Source of the DNA: Marthasterias glacialis
Lineage: Eukaryota > Echinodermata > Asteroidea > Forcipulatida > Asteriidae
Reading direction: 5' to 3'
Assembly (NCBI GenBank): GCA_911728455.2
Contig: OU452221.1
Coordinates: 7,203,047 to 7,267,046, forward strand
Length of the DNA: 64,000 bases
A program made the position numbers and the translations under genes. The stretch's first letter is position 1. Each line of letters starts with the position of its first letter. Below the pieces are notes generated by a model. It saw only the letters and a list, made by a program, of their open reading frames with translations, was not told the origin of the DNA and made no database searches. Below, piece after piece: positions 17,841-31,242 of this stretch.

Positions 17841-20660
17841 ATTACCTAAAGTGATGAAGCATCAAGCTTCAGTTCTCATCGTAGATGTTGAAAACATAAT
17901 ACAGATTACATCAAGGTCTATTGCTAAACTAGCTAAATATTACTCGGCGTCAGGAAGCATCAAGCTTCAATTCTCGTCTTTGATCTGAATATGAGATTAC
18001 AGCTCAGAACTGGCCCTTTAACTAAACTGCTAAAAATAACACCTAAAGTGAAGAAGCATCAAGCTTCAGTTCTCATCATAGATGTTGATAAGATAATACA
18101 TATTTAAACAAGGTCTATTGCTAAACTAGCTAAATAATACTTGGCGTCAAAAAGCATCAAGCTTCAATTCTCGTCCTTGATCTTGATAAGAGACTACGGC
18201 TAAGAACTGGCCCTAAACGGCTACGGCTAGGAACTAAACTGCAAAAAAAACAATATCAGTAAAAGTTATGAAGCATCAAGCTTCAGTTCTGATCGTAGAC
18301 GTTGATAAGATAATACAGATTACATCAAGGCCTATTGCTAAACTAGCTAAATATTACTCGGCGTCAAGAAGCATCAAGCTTCAATTCTCGTCTTTGATCT
18401 GAATATGAGATTACAGCTAAGAACTGGCCCTTTAACTAAACTGCTTTAAATAACACCTAAAGTGAAGAAGCATCAAGCTTCAGTTCTCATCATAGATGTT
18501 GATAAGATAATACATATTTCAACAAGGTCTATTGCTAAACTAGCTAAATAATACTCGGCGTCAAGAAGCATCGAGCTTCAATTCTCGTCCTTGATCTTGA
18601 TAAGAGACTACGGCTAAGAACTGGCCCTAAACGGCTAGGGCTAGGAACTAAACTGCAAAAAAAACCAATATCACTAAAAGTGATGAAGCATTAAGCTTCA
18701 GTTCTGATCGTAGATGTTAATAAGATAATACAGATTACATCAAGGACCATTGCTTAACTAGCTAAATAATATTCGGCGTCAAAAAGCATCAAGTTTCAAT
18801 TCTCGTTGTTGATCTTGACCTAAGACTACGGCAAAGAACTGGGCCTATAACTAAACTGCTTAAAATATCACCTAAAGTGATGAAGCATCAAGCATCAGTT
18901 TTCATCGTAGATTTTGATAAGATAATACATATTCCAACAAGGTCTATTGCTAAACTACCTAAATATTTCTCGGCATCAAGAAGCATCAAGTTTTAATTCT
19001 TGTCCTTGATCTTGATAGGAAAATACGGTTAAGAACTGGGCCTTTAACTAAACTGCAAAAAATAACACCTAAAGTGAAGAAGCATCAAGCTTCAGTTCTC
19101 ATCGTAGACGTTGATAAGATAATACAGATTACATCAAGGCATATTGCTAAACTAGCTAAATAATACTCGGCGTCAAGAAGCATCAAGTTAGAATTCTCCT
19201 TGTTGATCTTGATAAGAGACTACGGCTAAGAAGTGGGCATTTAACTAAACTGCAAAAAATATCACTTAAAGTGATGAAGCATCAAGCTTCAGTTCTCATC
19301 GTAGATTTTGATAAGATAATACAGATTACAACAAGGTCTATAACTAAACTAGGTACATATTATTCGGCGTCAAGAAGCATCAAGCTTCAATTCTCGTCCT
19401 TCATCTTGATAGGACAATACGGTTAAGAACTGGGCCTTTAACTAAACTGCTAAAAATATCACCTTTAGTGAAGAAGCATCAAGCTTCAGTTCTCATCGTA
19501 GATTTTGATCAGATATTACATATTAGAACAAGGTATATTGCTAAACTAGCTAAATATTATTCGGCGTCAAGAAGCATCAAGCTTCAATTCTCGTCTTTGA
19601 TCTGAATATGAGAATATGAGATTACAGCTAAGAACTGGCCCTTTAACTAAACTGCTAAAAATAACACCTAAAGTGAAGAAGCATCAAGCTTCAGTTCTCA
19701 TCGTAGGAGTTGGTAAGATAATACAGATTACATCAAGGCCTATTGCTAAACTAGCTAAATAATACTCAGCGTCAAGAAGCATCAAGCTTCAATTCTCGTC
19801 TTTGATCTGAATATGAGATTACAGCTAAGAACTGGCCCTTTAACTAAACTGCAAAAAGACAATATCACTTAAAGTGATGAAGCATCAAGCTTCAGTTCTC
19901 ATCGTAGATGTTGATAAGATAATACAGATTACATCAGGGCCTATTGCTAAACTAGCTAAATAATACTCGGCGTCAGTGAGCGTCAAGCTTCAATTCTCGT
20001 TGTTGATCTTGATGGGAGAATACGGCAAAAAACTGGGCCCTTAACTAAACTGCTTAAAATATCACCTAAAGTGATGAAGCATCAAGCTTCAGTTCTCATT
20101 GTAGATTTTGATAATATAATACATATTACAACAAGGTTTATTGCTAAACTAGCTAAATATTATTCGGGGTCAAGAAGCATCAAGCTTCAATTCTCGTTGT
20201 TGATCTTGATAAGAGACTACGGCTAAGAACTATATAGGCCTTTAACTAGACTGCAAAAAATATCATTTAAAGTTATGAAGCATCAAGCTTCAGTTCTCGG
20301 CGTAGATGTTGGTAAGATAATACATATTAAATCAAGGGCTATTGCTAAACTAGCTAAATATTACTTGGCGTCAAGAAGCATCAAGCTACAATTCTCGTCC
20401 TTCATCTTGATAGGACAATACGGTTAAGAACTGGGCCTTTAACTAAACTGCAAAAAAACAATATCACTTAAAGTGATGAAGCATCAAGCTTCAGTTCTCA
20501 TCGTAGATGTTGATAAGATAATACAGATTACATCAAGGCCTATTGCTAAACTAACTAAATATTACTTGGCGTCAAGAAGCATCAAGCTTCAATTCTCGTC
20601 CTTGATCTTGATGGGAGAATACGGTTAAGAACTTGGCCTTTAACTAAACTGCGAAAAATA
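17841..20660. repeat. Satellite higher-order block, copy 2
   Basis: A tandem copy of the 14,620-17,840 block with the same succession of dimer variants, one copy of the 414 bp segment, and local replacement near 20,385 (CAAGCTACAATTCTCG). It starts where copy 1 ends, so the two form a tandem higher-order repeat. Confidence 0.85.
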
Positions 20661-21696
20661 TCACTTAAGGTGATGAAGCATCAAGCTTAAGTTCTCATCG
20701 TAGATGTTGATAAGATAATACAGGTTACATCAAGACCTCTTGCTTAACTAGCTAAATATTACTTGGCGTCAAGAAGCATCAAGCTTCAATTGTCATCGTT
20801 GATATTGATAAGAGACTACGGCTAAGAACTGGCCCTTTAACTAAACCGCAAAAAAACCAATATCACTTAAAGTGATGAAGCATCAAGCTTCAGTTCTCAT
20901 CGTAGATGTTGATAAAATAATACGATTTACATCAAGGCCTAATGCTAAACTAGCTAAATGTTACTTGGCGTCAGAGGCATCAAGCTACAATTCTCGTCCT
21001 TGATCTTGATAGGAGAATACAGCTAAGAACTGGGCCTTTAACTAAACTGCGAAAAATTTCACTTAAGGTGATGGAGCATCAAGCTTCAGTTCTCATCGTA
21101 GACGTTATTAAGATAATACATATTACAACAAGGTCTATTGCTGAAAGAGCTTAATATTTCTCGGCGTCAAGAAGCATCAATCTTCAATTCTCGGCCTTGA
21201 TCTTGATGGCAGAATACGGTTAAGAACTGGGCCTTTAACTAAACTGCGAAAAATATCACTTAAGGTGATGAAGCATCAAGCTTAAGTTCTCATCGTAGAT
21301 TTTGATAAGATAATACAGATTACAACAAGGTATATTGCTAAACTAGCTAAATATTATTCGGCGTCAAGAAGCATCCAGCTTCAATTCTCGTCCTTGATCT
21401 TGATGGGAGAATACGGTTAAGAACTGTGCCTTTAACTAAACTGCTAAAAAATTCACTTAAGGTGATGAAGCATCAAGCTTTAGTTCTCATCGTAGATTTT
21501 GATCAGATATTACATATTATAACGAAGTCTATTGCTAAACTAGCTAAATATTACTTGGCGTCTGAAGCATCAATCTTCAATTCTCGTCCTTGATCTTGAT
21601 GGGAGAATACGGCTAAGAACTGGGCCTTTAACTAAACTGCAAAAAATAAAAGAATAACACTTAAAGTGATGAAGCATCAAGCTTCAGTTCTCGTAG

Positions 21697-22137
21697 TTAA
21701 GAGCTAATCCAGTGAGGTACTCGTAACGTCAGCTCGTTGCGTCAGCACATGCAGAAGGCCCGTATAACAGAAATGATTTGGGGCCGCGGGGGGTCCTCCA
21801 CCCTGATGTCCGGCCCGGAACTTCCTACTTGACCACTTGCTACGGACGAAATACGGTAACTATTATTGTGTACTCGATTTTGCCGTTGAAGTTGGGTCAA
21901 GGCAGATTGGTTCCAAGCTCCCGACTGACTGCTTTGGATCTTCACTCCCAATCATTTGACTGTTCGTTGCCTTATGTGCATGTAATGCTGACGTTCGTTG
22001 CCGGCGTCCGATCGCAATCCACACCAGTTTAAACTCTTTCAACCTAACTTTTCGAACACTCTATGGAAAACTGGAGCAGCAAACTTCAATTGATGGCATT
22101 TCCTGCAAATAGCTATGAGGACCACATCTAACCTATG
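21697..22137. repeat. Non-satellite insert 1 in satellite
   Basis: 441 bp of unique, more GC-rich sequence begins TTAAGAGCTAATCCAGTGAG and ends CACATCTAACCTATG. To its left is the start of an A half (TTCAGTTCTCGTAG) and to its right the later part of a B half (TTGATAGGAGAATACGGC). One half-unit is therefore missing at the insert. No terminal repeats or target duplication were found. It contains plus and minus open frames (84 and 69 codons), which I judge incidental. Confidence 0.9.
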
Positions 22138-25100
22138 TTGATAGGAGAATACGGCTAAGAACTCTAGACCTTTACCTAAATTGCAAAAACAAAATCACTT
22201 AAAGTGGTGAAGCATCAAGCTTCAGTTCTCATCGTGGATGTGATCAGATCAAACAAATTACAACAAGGTATATTTGCTAAACTAGCTGAATATTACTCGG
22301 CGACGAGAAGCATCAAGCTTCAATTCTCGTTGTTGATCTTGATGAGAGTCTACGGCTAAGAACTGGCCCTTTAACTAAACCGCAAAAAAAAACAATATCA
22401 CTTAAAGTGATGAAGCATCAAGCTTCAGTTCTCATCGTACATGTTGATAAGATAATACAGATTACATCAAGGTCTATTGCTAAACTAGCCAAATATTACT
22501 TGGCGTCAAGAAGCATCAAGCTTCAATTCTCGTCCTTGATCTTGATGGGAGAATACGGTGAAGAACTGGGCCTTTAACTAAACTGCGAAAAATATCACTT
22601 AAGGTGATGAAGCATCAAGCTTCAGTTCTCATCGTAGATTTTGATAAGATAATACAGATTACAACAAGGTATATTGCTAAACTACCTTAATATTATTCGG
22701 CGTCAAGAAGCATCAAGCTTCAATTCTCGTCGTTGATCTTGATAGGAGACTACAGCTAAGAACTGGGCCTTTAACTAAACTGCGAAAAATTTCACTTAAG
22801 GTGATGAAGCATCAAGCTTCAGTTCTCATCGTAGACGTTGATAAGATAATACATATTACAACAAGGTCTATTGCTAAACGAGCTAAATATTTCTCGGCGT
22901 CAAGAAGCATCAAGCTTCAATTCTCGACCTTGAACTTGATAGAGACTACGGCTAAGAACTGGGCCTTTAACTAAACTGCGAAAAATATCACTTAAGGTGA
23001 TGAAGCATCAAGCTTCAGTTCTCATTGTAGATTTTGTTAAAATAATACAGATTACAACAAGGTATATTGCTAAACTACCTTAATATTATTCGGGGTCAAG
23101 AAGCATCCAGCTTGAATTCTCGTCCTTGATCTTGATGGGAGAATACGGTTAAGAACTCGGCCTTTAACTCAACTGCTAAAAAGTTCACTTAAGGTGATGA
23201 AGCATCAAGCTTCAGTTCTCGTCGTACATGTTGATTAAATAATACATATTAAATCAAGGGCTATTGCTAAACTAGCTTAATATTACTTGGCGTCAAGAAG
23301 CATCAAGCTTCAATTCTCATCGTTGATATTGATAAGAGACTACGGCTAAGAACTGGCCCTTTAACTAAACCACAAAAAACAATATCACTTAAAGTGATGA
23401 AGCATCAAGCTTCAGTTCTCATCGTACATGTTGATAAGATCATACAGATTACATCAAGGCCTATTGCTAAACTAGCCAAATATTACTTGGCGTCAAGAAG
23501 CATCAAACTTCAATTCTCGTCCTTGATCTTGATGGGAGAATACGGTTAAGAACTGGGCCTTTAACTAAACTGCGAAAAATATCACTTAAGGTGATGTAGC
23601 ATCAAGCTTCAGTTCTCATCGTAGATTTTGATAAGATAATACAGATTACAACAAGGTATATTGCTAAACTAGCTTAATATTATTCGGCGTCAAGAAGCAT
23701 CAAGCTTCAATTCTCGTCCTTGATCTTGATAGGAGAATACAGCTAAGAACTGGGCCTTTAACTAAACTGCGAAAAATTTCACTTAAGGTGATGAAGCATC
23801 AAGCTTCAGTTCTCATCGTAGATTTTGATAAGATAATACAGATTACAACAAGGTATATTGCTAAACTACCTTAATATTATTCGGCGTCAAGAAGCATCAA
23901 GCTTCAATTCTCGTCCTTGATCTTGATAGGAGAATACAGCTAAGAACTGGGCCTTTAACTAAACTGCGAAAAATTTCACTTAAGGTGATGAAGCATCAAG
24001 CTTCAGTTCTCATCGTAGACGTTGATAAGATAATACATATTACAACAAGGTCTATTGCTAAACGAGCTAAATATTTCTCGGCGTCAAGAAGCATCAAGCT
24101 TCAATTCTCGACCTTGATCTTGATAGAGACTACGGCTAAGAACTTGGCCTTTAACTAAACTGCGAAAAATATCACTTAAGGTGATGAAGCATCAAGCTTC
24201 AGTTCTCATTGTAGATTTTGTTAAGATAATACAGATTACAACAAGGTATATTGCTAAACTACCTTAATATTATTCGGCGTCAAGAAGCATCCAGCTTCAA
24301 TTCTCGTCCTTGATCTTGATGGGAGAATACGGTTAAGCACTCGGCCTTTAACTCAACTGCTAAAAAGTTCACTTAAGGTGATGAAGCATCAAGCTTCAGT
24401 TCTCGTCGTACATGTTGATTAAATAATACATATTAAATCAAGGGCTATTGCTAAACTAGCTTAATATTACTTGGCGTCAAGAAGCATCAAGCTTCAATTC
24501 TCATCGTTGATATTGATAAGAGACTACGGCTAAGAACTGGCCCTTTAACTAAACCGCAAAAAACAATATCACTTAAAGTGATGAAGCATCAAGCTTCAGT
24601 TCTCGTCGTACATGTTGATTAAATAATACATATTAAATCAAGGGCTATTGCTAAACTAGCTTAATATTACTTGGCGTCAAGAAGCATCAAGCTTCAATTC
24701 TCATCGTTGATATTGATAAGAGACTACGGCTAAGAACTGGCCCTTTAACTAAACCGCAAAAAACAATATCACTTAAAGTGATGAAGCATCAAGCTTCAGT
24801 TCTCATCGTACATGTTGATAAGTTCATACAGATTACATCAAGGCCTATTGCTAAACTAGCCAAATATTACTTGGCGTCAAGAAGCATCAAGCTTCAATTC
24901 TCGTCCTTGATCTTGATGGGAGAATACGGTTAAGAACTGGGCCTTTAACTAAACTGCGAAAAATATCACTTAAGGTGATGAAGCATCAAGCTTCAGTTCT
25001 CATCGTAGACGTTGATAAGATAATACATATTACAACAAGGTCTATTGCTAAACGAGCTAAATATTTCTCGGCGTCAAGAAGCATCAAGCTTCAATTCTCG

Positions 25101-25999
25101 TTGTTGATCTTGATAGAGACTACGGCTAAGAACTGGGCCTTTAACTAAACTGCGAAAAATATCACTTAAGGTGATGAAGCATCAAGCTTCAGTTCTCATC
25201 GTATATTTTGATAAGATAATACAGATTACAACAAGGTATATTGCTAAACTACCTTAATATTATTCGGCGTCAAGAAGCATCCAGCTTCAATTCTCGTCCT
25301 TGATCTTGATAGGAGAATACAGCTAAGAACTGGGCCTTTAACTAAACTGCTAAAAAGTTCACTTAAGGTGATGAAGCATCAAGCTTCAGTTCTCGTCGTA
25401 CATGTTGATTAAATAATACATATTAAATCAAGAGCTATTGCTAAACTAGCTTAATATTACTTGGCGTCAAGAAGCATCAAGCTTCAATTCTCATCGTTGA
25501 TATTGATAAGAGACTACGGCTAAGAACTGGCCCTTTAACTAAACCGCAAAAAACAATATCACTTAAAGTGATGAAGCATCAAGCTTCAGTTCTCATCGTA
25601 CATGTTGATAAGATCATACAGATTACAACAAGGTATATTGCTAAACTAGCTAAATATTATTCGGCGTCAAGAAGCATCTAGCTTCAATTCTCGTCCTTGA
25701 TCTTGATGGGAGAATACGGTTAAGAACTGTGCCTTTAACTAAACTGCTAAAAAATTCACTTAAGGTGATGAAGCATCAAGCTTCAGTTCTCATCCTAGAT
25801 TTTGATCAGATATTACATATTATAACGAAGTCTATTGCTAAACTAGCTAAATATTACTTGGCGTCTGAAGCATCAATCTTCAATTCTCGTCCTTGATCTT
25901 GATGGGAGAATACGGCTAAGAACTGGGCCTTTAACTAAACTGCAAAAAATAAAAGAATAACACTTAAAGTGATGAAGCATCAAGCTTCAGTTCTCGTAG

Positions 26000-26440
26000 T
26001 TAAGAGCTAATCCAGTGAGGTACTCGTAACGTCAGCTCGTTGCGTCAGCACATGCAGAAGGCCCGTATAACAGAAATGATTTGGGGCTGCGGGGGGTCCT
26101 CCACCCTGATGTCCGGCCCGGAACTTCCTACTTGACCACTTGCTACGGACGAAATACGGTAACTATTATTGTGTACTCGATTTTGCCGTTGAAGTTGGGT
26201 CAAGGCAGATTGGTTCCAAGCTCCCGACTGACTGCTTTGGATCTTCACTCCCAATCATTTGACTGTTCGTTGCCTTATGTGCATGTAATGCTGACGTTCG
26301 TTGCCGGCGTCCGATCGCAATCCACACCAGTTTAAACTCTTTCAACCTAACTTTTCGAACACTCTATGGAAAACTGGAGCAGCAAACTTCAATTGATGGC
26401 ATTTCCTGCAAATAGCTATGAGGACCACATCTAACCTATG
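26000..26440. repeat. Non-satellite insert 2
   Basis: Nearly identical to insert 1 with the same junctions, 4,303 bp further on. It carries GGGCTGCGG where most copies have GGGCCGCGG. Confidence 0.9.
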
Positions 26441-26938
26441 TTGATAGGAGAATACGGCTAAGAACTCTAGACCTTTAACTAAACTGCAAAAACAAAATCA
26501 CTTAAAGTGGTGAAGCATCAAGCTTCAGTTCTCATCGTACATGTTGATAAGATCATACAGATTACAACAAGGTATATTGCTAAACTAGCTAAATATTATT
26601 CGGCGTCAAGAAGCATCTAGCTTCAATTCTCGTCCTTGATCTTGATGGGAGAATACGGTTAAGAACTGTGCCTTTAACTAAACTGCTAAAAAATTCACTT
26701 AAGGTGATGAAGCATCAAGCTTCAGTTCTCATCGTAGATTTTGATCAGATATTACATATTATAACGAAGTCTATTGCTAAACTAGCTAAATATTACTTGG
26801 CGTCTGAAGCATCAATCTTCAATTCTCGTCCTTGATCTTGATGGGAGAATACGGCTAAGAACTGGGCCTTTAACTAAACTGCAAAAAATAAAAGAATAAC
26901 ACTTAAAGTGATGAAGCATCAAGCTTCAGTTCTCGTAG

Positions 26939-27379
26939 TTAAGAGCTAATCCAGTGAGGTACTCGTAACGTCAGCTCGTTGCGTCAGCACATGCAGAAGG
27001 CCCGTATAACAGAAATGATTTGGGGCCGCGGGGGGTCCTCCACCCTGATGTCCGGCCCGGAACTTCCTACTTGACCACTTGCTACGGACGAAATACGGTA
27101 ACTATTATTGTGTACTCGATTTTGCCGTTGAAGTTGGGTCAAGGCAGATTGGTTCCAAGCTCCCGACTGACTGTTTTGGATCTTCACTCCCAATCATTTG
27201 ACTGTTCGTTGCCTTATGTGCATGTAATGCTGACGTTCGTTGCCGGCGTCCGATCGCAATCCACACCAGTTTAAACTCTTTCAACCTAACTTTTCGAACA
27301 CTCTATGGAAAACTGGAGCAGCAAACTTCAATTGATGGCATTTCCTGCAAATAGCTATGAGGACCACATCTAACCTATG
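26939..27379. repeat. Non-satellite insert 3
   Basis: 939 bp after insert 2, the shortest interval: four full half-units plus the two partial ones. It carries the GACTGTTTTGG variant shared with inserts 5, 7 and 8. Confidence 0.9.
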
Positions 27380-28673
27380 TTGATAGGAGAATACGGCTAA
27401 GAACTCTAGACCTTTAACTAAACTGCAAAAACAAAATCACTTAAAGTGGTGAAGCATAAAGCTTCAGTTCTCATCGTGGATGTGATCAGATAAAACAAAT
27501 TACAACAAGGAATATTTGCTAAACTAGCTAAATATTACTCGGCGACGAGAAGCATCAAGCTTCAATTCTCGTTGTTGATCTTGATAAGAGTCTACGGCTA
27601 AGAACTGGCCCTTTAACTAAACCGCAAAAAAACCAATATCACTTAAAGTGATGAAGCATCAAGCTTCAGTTCTCATCGTACATGTTGATAAGATAATACA
27701 GATTACATCAAGGTCTATTGCTAAACTAGCCAAATATTACTTGGCGTCAAGAAGCATCAAGCTTCAATTCTCGTCCTTGATCTTGATGGGAGAATACGGT
27801 TAAGAACTGGGCCTTTAACTAAACTGCGAAAAATATCATTTAAGGTGATGAAGCATCAAGCTTCAGTTCTCATCGTAGATTTTGATAAGATAATACAGAT
27901 TACAACAAGGTATATTGCTAAACTAGCTTAATATTATTCGGCGTCAAGAAGCATCAAGCTTCAATTCTCGTCGTTGATCTTGATAGGAGAATACAGCTAA
28001 GAACTGGGCCTTTAACTAAACTGCTAAAAAGTTCACTTAAGGTGATGAAGCATCAAGCTTCAGTTCTCGTCGTACATGTTGATTAAATAATACATATTAA
28101 ATCAAGAGCTATTGCTAAACTAGCTTAATATTACTTGGCGTCAAGAAGCATCAAGCTTCAATTCTCATCGTTGATATTGATAAGAGACTACGGCTAAGAA
28201 CTGGCCCTTTAACTAAACCGCAAAAAACAATATCACTTAAAGTGATGAAGCATCAAGCTTCAGTTCTCATCGTACATGTTGATAAGATCATACAGATTAC
28301 AACAAGGTATATTGCTAAACTAGCTAAATATTATTCGGCGTCAAGAAGCATCAAGCTTCAATTCTCGTCCTTGATCTTGATGGGAGAATACGGTTAAGAA
28401 CTGTGCCTTTAACTAAACTGCTAAAAAATTCACTTAAGGTGATGAAGCATCAAGCTTCAGTTCTCATCGTAGATTTTGATCAGATATTACATATTATAAC
28501 GAAGTCTATTGCTAAACTAGCTAAATATTACTTGGCGTCTGAAGCATCAATCTTCAATTCTCGTCCTTGATCTTGATGGGAGAATACGGCTAAGAACTGG
28601 GCCTTTAACTAAACTGCAAAAAATAAAAGAATAACACTTAAAGTGATGAAGCATCAAGCTTCAGTTCTCGTAG

Positions 28674-29114
28674 TTAAGAGCTAATCCAGTGAGGTACTCG
28701 TAACGTCAGCTCGTTTCGTCAGCACATGCAGAAGGCCCGTATAACAGAAATGATTTGGGGCCGCGGGGGGTCCTCCACCCTGATGTCCGGCCCGGAACTT
28801 CCTACTTGACCACTTGCTACGGACGAAATACGGTAACTAATATTGTGTACTCGATTTTGCCGTTGAAGTTGGGTCAAGGCAGATTGGTTCCAAGCTCCCG
28901 ACTGACTGCTTTGGATCTTCACTCCCAATCATTTGACTGTTCGTTGCCTTATGTGCATGTAATGCTGACGTTCGTTGCCGGCGTCCGATCGCAATCCACA
29001 CCAGTTTAAACTCTTTCAACCTAACTTTTCGAACACTCTATGGAAAACTGGAGCAGCAAACTTCAATTGATGGCATTTCCTGCAAATAGCTATGAGGACC
29101 ACATCTAACCTATG
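28674..29114. repeat. Non-satellite insert 4
   Basis: 1,735 bp after insert 3. It carries the GACTGCTTTGG variant shared with inserts 1, 2 and 6, and GTAACTAATATTG where the others have GTAACTATTATTG. Confidence 0.9.
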
Positions 29115-30801
29115 TTGATAGGAGAATACGGCTAAAAACTCTAGACCTTTAACTAAACTGCAAAAACAAAATCACTTAAAGTGGTGAAGCATCAAGCTTC
29201 AGTTCTCATCGTGGATGTGATCAGATCAAACAAATTACAACAAGGTATATTTGCTAAACTAGCTAAATATTACTCGGCGACGAGAAGCATCAAGCTTCAA
29301 TTCTCGTTGTTGATCTTGATAGAGTCTACGGCTAAGAACTGGCCCTTTAACTAAACCGCAAAAAAAAAACAATATCACTTAAAGTGATGAAGCATCAAGC
29401 TTCAGTTCTCATCGTACATGTTGATAAGATAATACAGATTACATCAAGGTCTATTGCTAAACTAGCCAAATATTACTTGGCGTCAAGAAGCATCAAGCTT
29501 CAATTCTCGTCCTTGATCTTGATGGGAGAATACGGTTAAGAACTGGGCCTTTAACTAAACTGCGAAAAATATCACTTAAGGTGATGAAGCATCAAGCTTC
29601 AGTTCTCATCGTAGATTTTGATAAGATAATACAGATTACAACAAGGTATATTGCTAAACTAGCTTAATATTATTCGGCGTCAAGAAGCATCAAGCTTCAA
29701 TTCTCGTCGTTGATCTTGATAGGAGAATACAGCTAAGAACTGGGCCTTTAACTAAACTGCGAAAAATTTCACTTAAGGTGATGAAGCATCAAGCTTCAGT
29801 TCTCATCGTAGACGTTGATAAGATAATACATATTACAACAAGGTCTATTGCTAAACGAGCTAAATATTTCTCGGCGTCAAGAAGCATCAAGCTTCAATTC
29901 TCGTTGTTGATCTTGATAGAGACTACGGCTAAGAACTGGGCCTTTAACTAAACTGCGAAAAATATCACTTAAGGTGATGAAGCATCAAGCTTCAGTTCTC
30001 ATTGTAGATTTTGATAAGATAATACAGATTACAAAGGGGTATATTGCTAAACTAGCTAAATATTATTCGGCGTCAAGAAGCATCCAGCTTCAATTCTCGT
30101 CCTTGATCTTGATGGGAGAATACGGTTAAGAACTCGGCCTTTAACTCAACTGCTAAAAAGTTCACTTAAGGTGATGAAGCATCAAGCTTCAGTTCTCGTC
30201 GTACATGTTGATTAAATAATACATATTAAATCAAGGGCTATTGCTAAACTAGCTTAATATTACTTGGCGTCAAGAAGCATCAAGCTTCAATTCTCATCGT
30301 TGATATTGATAAGAGACTACGGCTAAGAACTGGCCCTTTAACTAAACCGCAAAAAACAATATCACTTAAAGTGATGAAGCATCAAGCTTCAGTTCTCATC
30401 GTACATGTTGATAAGATCATACAGATTACATCAAGACCTATTGCTAAACTAGCCAAATATTACTTGCGTCAAGAAGCATCAAGCTTCAATTCTCGTCCTT
30501 GATCTTGATGGGAGAATACGGTTAAGAACTGGGCCTTTAACTAAACTGCGAAAAATATCACTTAAGGTGATGAAGCATCAAGCTTCAGTTCTCATCGTAG
30601 ATTTTGATCAGATATTACGTATTATAACGAAGTCTATTGCTAAACTAGCTAAATATTACTTGGCGTCTGAAGCATCAATCTTCAATTCTCGTCCTTGATC
30701 TTGATGGGAGAATACGGCTAAGAACTGGGCCTTTAACTAAACTGCAAAAAATAAAAGAATAACACTTAAAGTGATGAAGCATCAAGCTTCAGTTCTCGTA
30801 G

Positions 30802-31242
30802 TTAAGAGCTAATCCAGTGAGGTACTCGTAACGTCAGCTCGTTGCGTCAGCACATGCAGAAGGCCCGTATAACAGAAATGATTTGGGGCCGCGGGGGGTC
30901 CTCCACCCTGATGTCCGGCCCGGAACTTCCTACTTGACCACTTGCTACGGACGAAATACGGTAACTATTATTGTGTACTCGATTTTGCCGTTGAAGTTGG
31001 GTCAAGGCAGATTGGTTCCAAGCTCCCGACTGACTGTTTTGGATCTTCACTCCCAATCATTTGACTGTTCGTTGCCTTATGTGCATGTAATGCTGACGTT
31101 CGTTGCCGGCGTCCGATCGCAATCCACACCAGTTTAAACTCTTTCAACCTAACTTTTCGAACACTCTATGGAAAACTGGAGCAGCAAACTTCAATTGATG
31201 GCATTTCCTGCAAATAGCTATGAGGACCACATCTAACCTATG
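30802..31242. repeat. Non-satellite insert 5
   Basis: 2,128 bp after insert 4. The satellite just downstream shares the rare GAAGCATAAAGCTTC box with the one after insert 3, so inserts 3 and 5 belong to one sub-lineage. Confidence 0.9.
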
